A stretch of 64,000 nt of DNA from Vibrio casei (GTDB lineage Bacteria > Pseudomonadota > Gammaproteobacteria > Enterobacterales > Vibrionaceae), in the NCBI RefSeq assembly GCF_002218025.2, contig NZ_AP018681.1:124001-188000 (forward strand), given 5' to 3'. Position numbers and translations under genes: made by a program. Positions 26,430-38,306 of this stretch are shown here, one piece after another. The first letter of the stretch is position 1, and each line of letters starts with the position of its first letter. The notes under the pieces were generated by a model. It saw only the letters and a list, made by a program, of their open reading frames with translations. It searched no databases and had not been told where the DNA came from.

Positions 26430-27353
26430 TTACAACTCGGTTTGTGGACGTATTTTTAACGAAACCAAACGAGGCAATAATAAGCCCGTGATAACCACTG
26501 CTACACCAATTAATTGTAATGTAGTGACGGTTTGCCCCATCATAAATGATGTCAACATTGCGAAGATCGGTACAAAGTTAAAGAACAATGATGCGCTGGC
26601 AGAACCCAGTTGGCGTATGCCGTTTAGCCATAATAAGTAGCCCGCTACCGTCCCAAATAATCCAATATAAATCACTTGAGCAATCCCAGAAATAGAGCTG
26701 CTGGATAGTTCAGTAAAAGGATGCACTTCCGGGGTGATTAAACACATGGTTCCAATGACCGCTGCACCGCTGAGCATACCAACAAAAGTGTAAGGGATCA
26801 CAGGCATCCACTGGCTGATTCCTTGGCTGAAATAGGTGTACAAGCTCCATGCTAACATGCCTGAAAATATGAGTTTATCACCATGATTCAGTTTCAGGTG
26901 AAGTAAGGTGTCTAAGTGCCCATTGGTGATCACCAATAAGACGCCAGATAAACTCACCAATAAACTAAAACATTGAGCTTTCGAGGGTAATGCTCGGTGA
27001 GCGACACTGGCGATAAGTGAGGTCATTAACGGGCTTAATGCCATGATTAATGAACCATTGGCAGCGCTGGTATACGTAAGCCCGGTGAACAGCCCTAGAT
27101 TTAACCCACCAACCCCGACCGCACTGACCGTAATTACCCAGATCCATTGTGTCGAGCTTAGGAGAGTTTTTGGGCTACGAATGGCTTGCATATATAAACC
27201 TAGGCAAATGGCTGCAATAGCAAATCGCCAAAAAACTAAGGTTAGTGCGTGCACTTCATTTAATGCATTTTTACCGATAGGAAAGGTGCTGCCCCAAAAG
27301 AAAGTACACAGTATTAAGAGGGTAACCGCTTTAGTTGTAGTAGAAAAATTCAT
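26430..27353 (-). CDS. EamA/DMT-family transporter
   Basis: A 307-residue membrane protein with ten predicted helices in two EamA repeats; the first starts LILCTFFWGSTFPIGKNAL and the second repeat contains YIGLFGTVAGYLLWLNGIRQLGS-like sequence before the last two helices. It is probably a metabolite or amino-acid exporter. It is transcribed divergently from a LysR regulator 91 bases away, the common regulator-exporter pair arrangement. Substrate unknown. It is not closely related to the EamA gene at 6470-7348. Confidence 0.85.
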   Translation of the reverse strand: MNFSTTTKAVTLLILCTFFWGSTFPIGKNALNEVHALTLVFWRFAIAAICLGLYMQAIRSPKTLLSSTQWIWVITVSAVGVGGLNLGLFTGLTYTSAANGSLIMALSPLMTSLIASVAHRALPSKAQCFSLLVSLSGVLLVITNGHLDTLLHLKLNHGDKLIFSGMLAWSLYTYFSQGISQWMPVIPYTFVGMLSGAAVIGTMCLITPEVHPFTELSSSSISGIAQVIYIGLFGTVAGYLLWLNGIRQLGSASASLFFNFVPIFAMLTSFMMGQTVTTLQLIGVAVVITGLLLPRLVSLKIRPQTEL

Positions 27354-27444
27354 TCATTATTCCAGTTCACTTGTTAATAGACGGTAAGTGTATTAGTTTC
27401 ATTATTAAGATAAACAAGCAAAAATAAGACAGGTAATCCCATTT

Positions 27445-28347
27445 ATGAAATCTAACTATTCTCTTGATGACATGCGTTATTTTTGTACTGTAGCACGTTT
27501 GAAAAGTTTTAAATTGGCGTCAGAAAGTTTATCTATTCCCTTATCGACATTGAGCCGGCGAATCCGTCAATTAGAGCAAGACCTACAACTTCGATTACTT
27601 AATCGTGATGCACATCGGGTGTCGTTAACCAATACTGGGGAGCTTTATTTTCAACGTTCGAGTGCCTTATTTGATGAATTAAATGATATTGGTAAAGACT
27701 TGCATAATGAGAAGCATCAGGCGAAAGGTAAAATTCGTATTAGTGCTCCTATAAATGCAGGTTCACAATTTCTTCGTACTATTTTTTATGATTTTTTGCT
27801 TAAGTACCCTGATATTCAGTTGGATTTGCATTTTTCTAATAGTTTGATTGATATTGAAGGGGAAGGCATGGATGTGGTTTTTCGCGTTGGTAATCCTGTG
27901 GTGGATAATTGGATAGCTCGTCCGCTAAAAGATATTCACTTTATTCTTTGTACGAGTCCGAGCTTTACGACACGTGATATTTTACAACCACCTGATTTAT
28001 GCGGTCAGCCTGTGATTATATGCCACCCAATGTCGGTATGGCAGTTAGTCAATATAAAAACGGGGCAAGCTTATGATTACCAAGCGAATCAAGCCATTCG
28101 TTTGGAGGTTGATGAAATACAAATGTTGACGCATGGAGTGAAACAAGGGTTAGGCATTGGCTATATTCCAGACTATTTTGCCTTGCCTATGATAGAGAAA
28201 GGAGAGTTAAATCGAGTATTGCCTGAGTGGAGAAGTAAGGCGAGAACGTTATTTATGTTGTATCGAGATCGTGATCATTTACCAATGAGGGTGCGTTTAT
28301 TTATTGAGTTTGTGCTGACTCGTTTTGAGGAAATGGATGCCCGTTAG
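27445..28347 (+). CDS. LysR-family transcriptional regulator
   Basis: A 300-residue LysR protein: winged helix at residues 6-65 (MRYFCTVARLKSFKLASESL, then PLSTLSRRIRQLEQDL) and an effector domain from about 90 (GKIRISAPINAG, IDIEGEGMDVVFRVG). This belongs to the CrgA-like group. It probably regulates the divergent EamA gene and itself. The start ATG has a weak AGG site upstream. It converges on the HAD phosphatase gene at 28374 with 26 bases between. Confidence 0.85.
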   Translation: MKSNYSLDDMRYFCTVARLKSFKLASESLSIPLSTLSRRIRQLEQDLQLRLLNRDAHRVSLTNTGELYFQRSSALFDELNDIGKDLHNEKHQAKGKIRISAPINAGSQFLRTIFYDFLLKYPDIQLDLHFSNSLIDIEGEGMDVVFRVGNPVVDNWIARPLKDIHFILCTSPSFTTRDILQPPDLCGQPVIICHPMSVWQLVNIKTGQAYDYQANQAIRLEVDEIQMLTHGVKQGLGIGYIPDYFALPMIEKGELNRVLPEWRSKARTLFMLYRDRDHLPMRVRLFIEFVLTRFEEMDAR

Positions 28348-28373
28348 ATGTTGGGATTAACGAGCATATTCAA

Positions 28374-29363
28374 TTATTTTTTAGGAAAAACTTGGCTCCA
28401 ATCTTGTTTCATATCAATTACGGTCCAACTATCTTTTTTCGCTAATGGAAGGGCTTTTTCTAAGTGTCCCACATTAGAGTCTTTATCGTAGGCCCACTCG
28501 CGTTCGGCGTCTGTATGATGAACCAGTAACGCAAGGCTTGGATAAGAGGATGTTTTTGTCCACTGCAACATTTCTAAATCGCCATCTGAATTTCCTACCG
28601 CGATAACGGGTTTCTTACCGATGTAGGTTTGAATGGTTAATGGTTTTTGTGCTTTATCATTGTTTACACTGATTTCAGGTAAACGCATGATGGTTGGTTT
28701 ACCATTGACTATCTCATATTGAGTTTTGACCGATGAGCCTAAAATCTGCTCTTTGGGTATACGGTATACTTCTGGAGCCCAAGCTCTCATAAACTCAACG
28801 CCACCACCTGATACAATATAAGTCTTGAAATTGTTGTCTTGTAGGTAATGTAATAATTCAATCATTGGTTGGTACACCATCTCTGTAAATGGACGATGGG
28901 TTGTTGGATGGCGAGCGGTTTTGATCCAAGCTTTAACGGAAGCATTAAATTGCTCTGTTGACATACCAGTATGGCTAGCCATGACGAGTTTCACTAAACC
29001 TTCCATACCTGATTTTTTCACGCCTTCTAGGTCACCTTTTAGAGCCGATGCAAAAGGCTCTTCCGTTTTCCATTCGGGGTGCTGGCTTGCTTGGGCTTTA
29101 ATTTGGTCTAAAGCGAAATAAAGTTGAAAATAGACAGGTTTCTCTGCCCATAACGTTCCATCATTATCAAAAGTGGCAATACGCTCACTAACAGGAATGA
29201 ATTGCATTGAATCAGGGTTAGTCGTTTGTTGAACATATTGAATGATGCCTTTTTTTGTTGCCGTGTCGTTCCATGACGGTAATGGATCAATAGTGTTATT
29301 GGCGATAGCGTGATGACTCATAATGGCCACGGTGGCAAGTGTTAATATTCGTAATAGGTTCAT
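28374..29363 (-). CDS. Exported HAD-family phosphatase
   Basis: 329 residues with a signal peptide (about 1-21, HHAIA/NN), so periplasmic. Motif I FDNDGTLW at about 64-71, motif II YIVSGGGVEFMR, and motif IV VGNSDGDLEML place it in the HAD-IB phosphoserine-phosphatase-like group (haloacid-dehalogenase-like exported proteins). Reaction is probably phosphate-ester hydrolysis; substrate unknown. AAGGA precedes the start. It lies downstream of the arylsulfatase on the same strand but a terminator (29457-29480) separates them. The pairing of an exported sulfatase with an exported phosphatase suggests scavenging of sulfate and phosphate esters. Confidence 0.8.
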   Translation of the reverse strand: MNLLRILTLATVAIMSHHAIANNTIDPLPSWNDTATKKGIIQYVQQTTNPDSMQFIPVSERIATFDNDGTLWAEKPVYFQLYFALDQIKAQASQHPEWKTEEPFASALKGDLEGVKKSGMEGLVKLVMASHTGMSTEQFNASVKAWIKTARHPTTHRPFTEMVYQPMIELLHYLQDNNFKTYIVSGGGVEFMRAWAPEVYRIPKEQILGSSVKTQYEIVNGKPTIMRLPEISVNNDKAQKPLTIQTYIGKKPVIAVGNSDGDLEMLQWTKTSSYPSLALLVHHTDAEREWAYDKDSNVGHLEKALPLAKKDSWTVIDMKQDWSQVFPKK

Positions 29364-29456
29364 AATTTATCCTTAAAACTAGGGAAAACGAAAATAACGC
29401 ATTAAATATTAGTGTTGAACAAGAGCGATCTAATCTTAGACATAAACATCATAAAA

Positions 29457-29480
29457 AGGCCTACCATTGCTAGTAGGCCT
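29457..29480 (-). terminator. Terminator of the arylsulfatase gene
   Basis: AGGCCTAC and GTAGGCCT form a perfect 8-bp stem; on the minus strand it is followed by TTTTT. Confidence 0.75.
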
Positions 29481-29518
29481 ACGATTAAAATTTTATCTTA
29501 CTCTATTCACTACAATAC

Positions 29519-31066
29519 TTATTTAGTTGTTGGAGCTTCAGAGAGTTTTTTCATTACATCATCTAGATTAAACGTTGCAGGTGTTTGGCTTGGTGGGAAT
29601 TCTTTGAAGGTTTCTAAGAATTTCCCGACATAAGCTTGTGCTGGTACGTATAGATATACATGATCCATGACCCAGTCCCAATACGTGTTAGAGGTAACAT
29701 CGGCTTCTTCATATGGGTCTGAACGTAGGTTAAATAGCTTAGGAGTACGTAATGGCGTGAATGGGTCGGCCCATAACGCTAAAGTACCTTTTGTACGTTG
29801 CTCCATGAAAACAATTTTCCAGCTTTCGTAACGAAGCCCGACTAACTGACCGTCATCATTGAAGTAGAAGAATTCTTTACGAGGTGATTCTTTTACTTTG
29901 CCAGTTAAGTAAGGTAGTTGGTTATAACCATCTAAGTGAACTTTGAAGGTTTTATTACCGACTTTTTTGCCCTTAAGCAATTCTTCTTTAACTTTGGTCT
30001 CACCAGCAACAGCGGCTAGAGTTGGTAACCAGTCAAGTCCGCTCACGATACCATTAGCAATGGTGTCTGGTTTGATGTGGCCAGGCCAACGAATCATAGC
30101 AGGAACACGGTAAGCACCTTCCCAGTTAGTGACTTTTTCACTACGGAATGGGCTATTACCAGCATCAGGCCATGTGTTCTTATGAGGGCCATTATCGGTC
30201 GTATATAAAACGACGGTATTATCGGCTACGCCTAAATCGTCAAGTTTCTTAAGAATAGCACCGACTTGGTTATCATGCTCAATCATGCCGTCAGCATATT
30301 CAGTGCGTGAGTTAAGACCTGGTTTATCACGGTTCTCTTCTTTTACATGGGTACGGAAGTGCATACGAGTTGCGTTCCACCACACAAAGAATGGTTTCTC
30401 TGCTTTTACTTGTTTTGCCATGAAGTCCATTGCAGCAGAAGCGGTTTCTTCATCAATGGTTTCCATGCGTTTGCGTGTCAGTGGGCCAGTATCTTCAATT
30501 TTACCATCGGCATAAGAATGAATAACACCACGTGGCCCAAATTTCTTTCTAAAATCAGGGTCTTGAGGGTAGTTACGTTGTTCTGGTTCTTCTTCAGCAT
30601 TTAAGTGATAAAGATTACCAAAGAATTCATCAAAACCATGTTGTGTTGGTAAGAATTCATCGCGATCACCTAAATGGTTTTTACCAAATTGGCCTGTCGC
30701 ATAGCCAAGAGGTTTTAATAATTGAGCAATGGTGACATCACGATCTTGTAAACCAACATCTGCGCCAGGTAAGCCAACTTTTGCTAAACCGGTGCGTAAT
30801 GTAGATTGACCTGTAATAAAAGTAGAACGTCCAGCTGTGCAGCTTTGTTCAGCATAGTAATCGGTAAAAATTACACCATCTTTTGCAATTTGGTCGATAT
30901 TTGGAGTTTGGTAACCCACTAAACCCATTGAATAGGCGGAAATATTGGTTTGGCCAATATCATCACCCATAATAACTAAAATATTGGGTTTGTCGGTTGC
31001 CGCAAAAGTACTAAATGAAGCTATGGCTCCACCTAATATGAGAGCTTTTTTTAAAATAGGACGCAT
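29519..31066 (-). CDS. Exported arylsulfatase (Cys-type)
   Basis: 515 residues with a signal peptide (to about 22, TFA/AT). Metal ligands are in VIMGDDIG (Asp-Asp) and TTDNGPH; the catalytic motif is SCTAGRS, Cys76 being the residue converted to formylglycine (C-x-A/P-x-R). The later segment around GLDWLPTLAAVAG is typical of the family. It hydrolyses sulfate esters in the periplasm. I start at 31066 because GGAGG lies six bases upstream; the frame from 31090 adds eight residues with no site. A Cys-type sulfatase needs a maturase (anSME or FGE); none is in this window. It is divergent from the multihaem cytochrome gene. Confidence 0.9.
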   Translation of the reverse strand: MRPILKKALILGGAIASFSTFAATDKPNILVIMGDDIGQTNISAYSMGLVGYQTPNIDQIAKDGVIFTDYYAEQSCTAGRSTFITGQSTLRTGLAKVGLPGADVGLQDRDVTIAQLLKPLGYATGQFGKNHLGDRDEFLPTQHGFDEFFGNLYHLNAEEEPEQRNYPQDPDFRKKFGPRGVIHSYADGKIEDTGPLTRKRMETIDEETASAAMDFMAKQVKAEKPFFVWWNATRMHFRTHVKEENRDKPGLNSRTEYADGMIEHDNQVGAILKKLDDLGVADNTVVLYTTDNGPHKNTWPDAGNSPFRSEKVTNWEGAYRVPAMIRWPGHIKPDTIANGIVSGLDWLPTLAAVAGETKVKEELLKGKKVGNKTFKVHLDGYNQLPYLTGKVKESPRKEFFYFNDDGQLVGLRYESWKIVFMEQRTKGTLALWADPFTPLRTPKLFNLRSDPYEEADVTSNTYWDWVMDHVYLYVPAQAYVGKFLETFKEFPPSQTPATFNLDDVMKKLSEAPTTK

Positions 31067-31607
31067 GAATCCTCCTGCGCAATTATCCATAAAACATTAA
31101 AGATACAAATGTTCACAATCTCGTGCTCTAATGTAAAAAAACAGTAATTATTTCCATGAGCAATATCCGTGTAAATCATTGTTACCTAAAATATTAGTTA
31201 TTATGAGAAAATAGTTATAATAGTTTGTTTTGTATTATGTGGATCCTAGCCTTTATAAGGCTTGAGAGAGATATTTTTTTGAGAAGATATTTTTGATTAT
31301 GACGATAAAATAAATTTTATCATTCATCTTTGTTATGTATTTTCTTGGTTTATTCGTAAAACTTTTTTAATAAGAAGCTTTAACAATTATGGTTCTTAAT
31401 TATTAATATGTAAGTTTATATTGAAAAGAATAATAAGCCTTTAATGTTAAGGCAGAGTTTTTGGGTATTTTAAGTGAAATCTGAAAAGAGTTGATAAACC
31501 TATGTTAATATTTTTTAGTTCATTTTTTATAATGTTCAAGTGGTTATGAATGACAATAAATCGTTTTTAATGTTTTGTATGGATAGCAATAAGCAGATGA
31601 GGTTTTT
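31067..31607. other. Long AT-rich divergent control region, no gene
   Basis: 540 bases between the sulfatase and the cytochrome gene. The sequence is strongly AT-rich, with a TATAAT at 31216-31221 on the plus strand lacking a convincing -35, and no coding frame with family features. Both genes probably have their promoters here. Confidence 0.4.
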
Positions 31608-33880
31608 GTGAAAAAGTACGGACAATTTTTTTGGTAATAATGGTGCTTTTTAATATATTCAGTATGTCTGTTTATGCGGCAGGTCCTCCTAGTGAGCAAT
31701 GTGCTAGCTGCCACCAACAGCAAGTTGACGATTGGAAAAAATCCGATCATTTTCATGCGATGGAAAAAGCAACGGTGGTGTCAAGTCTAGGTGAATTCGA
31801 TGGACGTAGCATTCAATATTTAGGTCAACCGGCGGTATTTCGCGAAGATGAAGAGAAAAAACTTTGGGTTGATTTTGTCGATGAACAGGGTAAAACGCAG
31901 AATCTTAATGTGATTTATACTTTTGGTTATCAACCGTTACAACAATATATATTTGATGCAGGAAAGGGGCGTTGGCAATTTATTCCTTTTGCTTGGGATT
32001 CTCGTACTCAACAAGAAGGAGGTCAGCGCTGGTTTATCTTACATCCAGGCCAGTCCCCTAATGATACCTTCCACTGGACGCAACCCGGGCAGAACTGGAA
32101 CCAAATGTGTGCTGATTGTCATGTGACGGATTATAAAAAAAATTATGATGCAGAGACCCAAACCTACCAACCTGAATTTTCGGCGATTAATGTTAGCTGC
32201 AATGCGTGTCATGGTGATAATACTAAGCATATTAAATGGGCTAAGGGAGATAAAAGCATTACGAATAAAGGCTATGACGTTAATATTAAAATGCGTACGC
32301 CTCTATTCCATAAAGATGTCGATGGTAACATGGTGTCTGTGCAACCTTTAATGGCAAGTAAACAAGTGGATACGTGTGCTAGTTGTCATGTACGCCGAAC
32401 TCAATTAGAAGATCGCAGTAACCCACAAGATATTGTTAATGCCTTTATGCCATCATTATTAACAGCCGATTTGTATCAACCAGATGGCCAAATTTTAGAT
32501 GAAGTGTATGTTTGGGGATCTTTTATGCAGAGTAAAATGCATGAAAAAGGAGTTACTTGTAGTAATTGCCATAATCCACATTCAGGCAAGTTAAAGCTAC
32601 CTGGCAACGATACCTGTACTCAATGCCATACTAAAACTGAATATGATACGGATGCTCACAATAAACATGCTAAGTTTAAGCAAGGTAACCAGTGTGTAGA
32701 TTGTCATATGCCTGCAACCACCTATATGCAGGTGGATCCAAGACGCGATCACAGCTTTAAAGTGCCTCGCCCCGATTCGACCCTTTTTACGGGGTCGTCG
32801 AATGCCTGTAATCAATGTCATGAGGATAAAAGTGCTAATTGGGCAGAAAAAACATTGAAAAGGTGGTATCCGAATAGTCAATATCAAGGCCGTGATCATT
32901 TTGCTAATGTGTTTTATCAAGCAGATATTGGCGGGCTTACCTCAAGTACTGAGTTATCTAAGATTGCTCAGGATTCTAATTATTCTGACATCGTACGGGC
33001 ATCTGCTTTGGAGCGGATGAGCACTTTACCGGATAAGAACGCAATGGTCGCGATTGTACGTGCAGTTAAAATGAATGAACCACTGAAAAAGCTTGGTGCA
33101 ATCGAAGCAGCACAAAACTTTCCTATTGATCAACGGTGGGGTTTATTGAGCCCTTTATTGAATGATAAAGCGTTATCGGTGCGTACTGAAGCTGCTCGAG
33201 TTCTGGCTCCTATTGTGCCTGATTTAGCTCAATCGGCGAAGCTTACGAAAGAAGAGAGAAATAGACTCAACAAAGTGTTGGATGAATATCGCCAAGTTCA
33301 AGCCTACCAGAATGATCGTGGTTTCTCTTATGCGGCGTTGGGCAACCTTGCTTTGAATATGCAACAGTTCGATAAGGCAGAAGAAAACTTTAAGAAAGCG
33401 ATTGAATTGGAGCCTATTTTCATTCCCGCTTATGTCAACTTAGCGGATGTATTCCGAGTTGAAAAGGAAGAGAAAAAAGCGCAAGCAACGTTGGATCAAG
33501 GATTGGTTCTTTTCCCTAAGAATGCGTCATTACACTACGCTAAAGCAATGAGCTATATACGTGATGGGCAGAAGCCTAAAGCAGTAGAGTCTTTGCGTAA
33601 TGCTACTATTTATGCTGCTGATAATATGCAATACCACTATACCTATTCTTTACTCTTAAAAGATCAAGGGAAGCGAAAAGAAGCAATATATGAATTGGTT
33701 GAGGCTTATAAGTTAGCCCCGAATAATCCCGAGTTAATTTATGCCATTTCTCAATCTTATGCTGAGATGAAAGATTATGCTTTGGCCTTAGAGTATGCGA
33801 AGAAGTTACAGCAACTTTTACCTAGGAACCCTCAAGTGGATGCGTTTGTGGATCAATTAATGAAATTGAACCAAGGTTAG
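31608..33880 (+). CDS. Octahaem c-type cytochrome with HEAT-like and TPR repeats; signal peptide frameshifted in a T-run
   Basis: Eight CxxCH haem motifs start at 31700, 32108, 32198, 32375, 32558, 32615, 32693 and 32807. The rest is a helical HEAT-like stretch (about residues 430-540) and three or four TPRs (560-745). The haem part resembles cytochrome c554-type domains; it would act in periplasmic electron transfer, reaction unknown. GTG 31608 with GAGG seven bases upstream begins a proper signal peptide (MKKYGQFF), but seven T at 31626-31632 put it out of frame with the body (LVIMVLFNIF..YA/AG); eight T would fuse them. As it stands, translation could only start at TTG 31631 or ATG 31640, without a basic N-region. 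Phase variation, mutation or sequence error are all possible. Confidence 0.75.
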
Positions 33881-33900
33881 TTTTTGGTGTTGCACGATAA

Positions 33901-33928
33901 AAAATGCACGCTGTTCAGCGTGCATTTT
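33901..33928. terminator. Bidirectional terminator between cytochrome and katG
   Basis: AAAATGCACGCT (33901-33912) pairs perfectly with AGCGTGCATTTT (33917-33928) across GTTC, with A-run and T-run on the two sides. Confidence 0.85.
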
Positions 33929-33956
33929 TATTTTGTTGAGTGAATATTATGTTTCA

Positions 33957-36179
<2,223 letters not shown>

Positions 36180-36359
36180 TCATTCAAATTACTCCTGATT
36201 CAGTGTCGTGACCAATCGGAATTACCGATAAAACTCATAGGTTATTCTTTATTTATATTATGGTTTTTTGTATTAGACCGTTTTTATTCATAACATTGAT
36301 TACTAGCTTAGCGTAAATTGGTTACAATACGGGTTCTATTTAAAAGTTTGAGAAATTCG

Positions 36360-37556
36360 ATGTCATTTTCGACGCTGGGATTAGACCCTTTAATACAAAA
36401 AGCTATTACCGAACTTGGTTATAACAAACCAACTGATATCCAAAGCAAAGCGATCCCGTTTGTTTTACGAGGTGAAAACCTGATAGCAGCGGCGCAAACG
36501 GGTACTGGTAAAACTGCCAGTTTTGTATTACCTATTTTAGAATTACTTCGCCAAGGTGAAACTCAGCGAAAAAAACGCATTCGAGCCTTAATTTTAGTGC
36601 CTACTCGAGAGTTAGCGATTCAAGTAGAAGAAAACATTCAAGCCTATGGTAAATACTTGGAGCTATCATCACTTGCTATGTACGGTGGTGTCGATTACGC
36701 ACCACAGAAACAAGCCTTGCTTGATGGTGTTGATATTTTAGTCGCAACACCGGGCCGTTTGATTGATTTATATGGCCAGCATTCGGTACACTTTGATGAA
36801 GTTGAAATGTTGGTATTAGATGAAGCCGACCGAATGCTCGACATGGGTTTCATTGAAGACATCAATAAAATTTTAGCGCGCTTGCCTGAAAATATTCAGA
36901 ATTTATTATTCTCTGCGACGTTATCAAACCCAGTGAGAGAATTAGCTCGTACGGCGGTGAGTAATGCGACGGAAATTTCTATCGCTAAGCACAGTGCGTC
37001 TAAAGATTCGATTAACCAATATATGATTACGGTAGATAAGGATAAAAAATCAGCCTTATTGACGCATTTATTAACTGAGCGAGATTGGGCTCAGGTACTT
37101 ATCTTCATTGGCACTAAGCATGGTGCGGCTAAATTAGTGTCACAGCTTGAAAAACGAGGCATTGCGGCTGAAGCCATTCATAGTGGGCGAAATCAAGCGT
37201 CACGTGCACGCGTATTAGATGAATTTAAAGCAGGAACGGTGAAGTATCTAGTGGCAACTGGAGTGGCTGCACGTGGTATTGATATCGATGATTTACCGTG
37301 TGTCATCAACTACGATTTACCTTTTCCTGCCGATGATTATGTACACCGAATTGGTCGAACGGGTCGTGCTGGTTCAAAAGGTGAGGCGGTATCACTCGTT
37401 TCTCGTGATGATTTTAAAAATTTATGTATGATTGAAAGTCGTTTAGGACATTTGATCAAACGCGAAACGGTCGAAGGTTTCACGCCGATTAAAGATGTGC
37501 CCATTTCAGTATTAAATTATGTGCCAAAGCATAAAAGGCACTCGAAAGAGTCTTAA
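36360..37556 (+). CDS. DEAD-box RNA helicase (RhlE-like)
   Basis: 398 residues with Q motif (LGYNKPTDIQSKAIP), motif I AAQTGTGKT, Ia PTREL, Ib TPGRL, II DEAD, III SAT, IV-VI including HRIGRTGRAG. The C-terminal tail is short and basic (KHKRHSKES), so this is one of the smaller RhlE-type helicases for RNA remodelling, perhaps in ribosome assembly or cold adaptation. I use ATG 36360; the frame from 36318 is longer but begins in promoter-like sequence (TACAAT at 36324). Terminator at 37598-37632. Confidence 0.9.
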   Translation: MSFSTLGLDPLIQKAITELGYNKPTDIQSKAIPFVLRGENLIAAAQTGTGKTASFVLPILELLRQGETQRKKRIRALILVPTRELAIQVEENIQAYGKYLELSSLAMYGGVDYAPQKQALLDGVDILVATPGRLIDLYGQHSVHFDEVEMLVLDEADRMLDMGFIEDINKILARLPENIQNLLFSATLSNPVRELARTAVSNATEISIAKHSASKDSINQYMITVDKDKKSALLTHLLTERDWAQVLIFIGTKHGAAKLVSQLEKRGIAAEAIHSGRNQASRARVLDEFKAGTVKYLVATGVAARGIDIDDLPCVINYDLPFPADDYVHRIGRTGRAGSKGEAVSLVSRDDFKNLCMIESRLGHLIKRETVEGFTPIKDVPISVLNYVPKHKRHSKES

Positions 37557-37597
37557 TTTTAATTCTCGGTGATTGAAATAATCGTCACTTTTACAAT

Positions 37598-37632
37598 AAA
37601 CGCCATGCGATTAACATCGTGTGGCGTTTTTT
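37598..37632 (+). terminator. Terminator of the helicase gene
   Basis: AAACGCCATGCGA pairs with TCGTGTGGCGTTT (G-T pairs allowed), followed by TTT. Confidence 0.75.
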
Positions 37633-37653
37633 AATGTCGGTTTGGTTATTGCC

Positions 37654-38103
37654 TTAATCATCTGTTTTGTCTGCGGGTATAATCGACAGTTTAGCGCCTG
37701 CTTCTAGTACGCCTTTGCGATCATCTGGGTTGTATAAGGCGCAGCTTTCTAATGATAAACAACCACAGTTAATACAACTGCCCAATTGAGTTTTCAGGGC
37801 TTTTAGACTTTGAATTTTTTGAGTTAATTGGTGTTGCCAACTTTGCGCTAGTTCTTCCCACTCTTCTTTTTTTGGTGCTCGGTGTTTAGGTAAGTGAGAC
37901 AGTTGATTGGCTATTTCTTGCAAACTTAATCCCACATTCTGCGCCGCTTTAATGACCGCGATTCGACGAAGAATTTGTCTTGGGTAACGCCGTTGATTTC
38001 CAGCATTTCGGCTACTGTAAATTAGCCCTTTTTGTTCATAAAAATGTAAGGTAGCTACGCTTATTCCTGCACGTTTAGCGACTTTTCCAACACTCATGTC
38101 CAT
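37654..38103 (-). CDS. soxR: SoxR, redox-sensing MerR-family regulator
   Basis: A 149-residue MerR protein: helix-turn-helix MSVGKVAKRAGISVATLHFY, a long dimer helix, and the [2Fe-2S] motif CINCGCLSLESC near residue 110, followed by ALYNPDD. This Cys-x2-Cys-x-Cys-x5-Cys order is diagnostic for SoxR, which activates targets when its cluster is oxidised by redox-cycling compounds or nitric oxide. No soxS is adjacent, as expected outside enterics. Start ATG 38103 has GGTGA six bases upstream; a GTG three codons earlier is possible. A SoxR-box-like dyad lies upstream at 38174-38190. Confidence 0.9.
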   Translation of the reverse strand: MDMSVGKVAKRAGISVATLHFYEQKGLIYSSRNAGNQRRYPRQILRRIAVIKAAQNVGLSLQEIANQLSHLPKHRAPKKEEWEELAQSWQHQLTQKIQSLKALKTQLGSCINCGCLSLESCALYNPDDRKGVLEAGAKLSIIPADKTDD

Positions 38104-38173
38104 GTTCTTCACCCGATAAAATGTTTACCGTTGTTATTGATCTGTGATTTTAGTATTACAAACAATAAAAGCT

Positions 38174-38190
38174 AACCTTAACTTTAGGTT
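38174..38190 (-). promoter_or_regulatory. SoxR-box-like dyad upstream of soxR
   Basis: AACCTTAACTTTAGGTT is an inverted repeat (AACCT/AGGTT) about 70 bases upstream of the soxR start, suggesting autoregulation. The rest of 38191-38306 holds nothing recognisable. Confidence 0.45.
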
Positions 38191-38306
38191 GAGTCTATCT
38201 TAAATATGATGACTTAAACATCTCAACTTAAAACATGGCCAAAAAACACGGTGACATAAGAGTATGAGTGGAATACTTTTTAATGACTACATTATTGACG
38301 CCCATA

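Noticed and set aside
31544..31756. 70-codon minus-strand frame overlapping the cytochrome start
   Set aside because: It is antisense to the signal peptide and first haem motif and resembles no protein.
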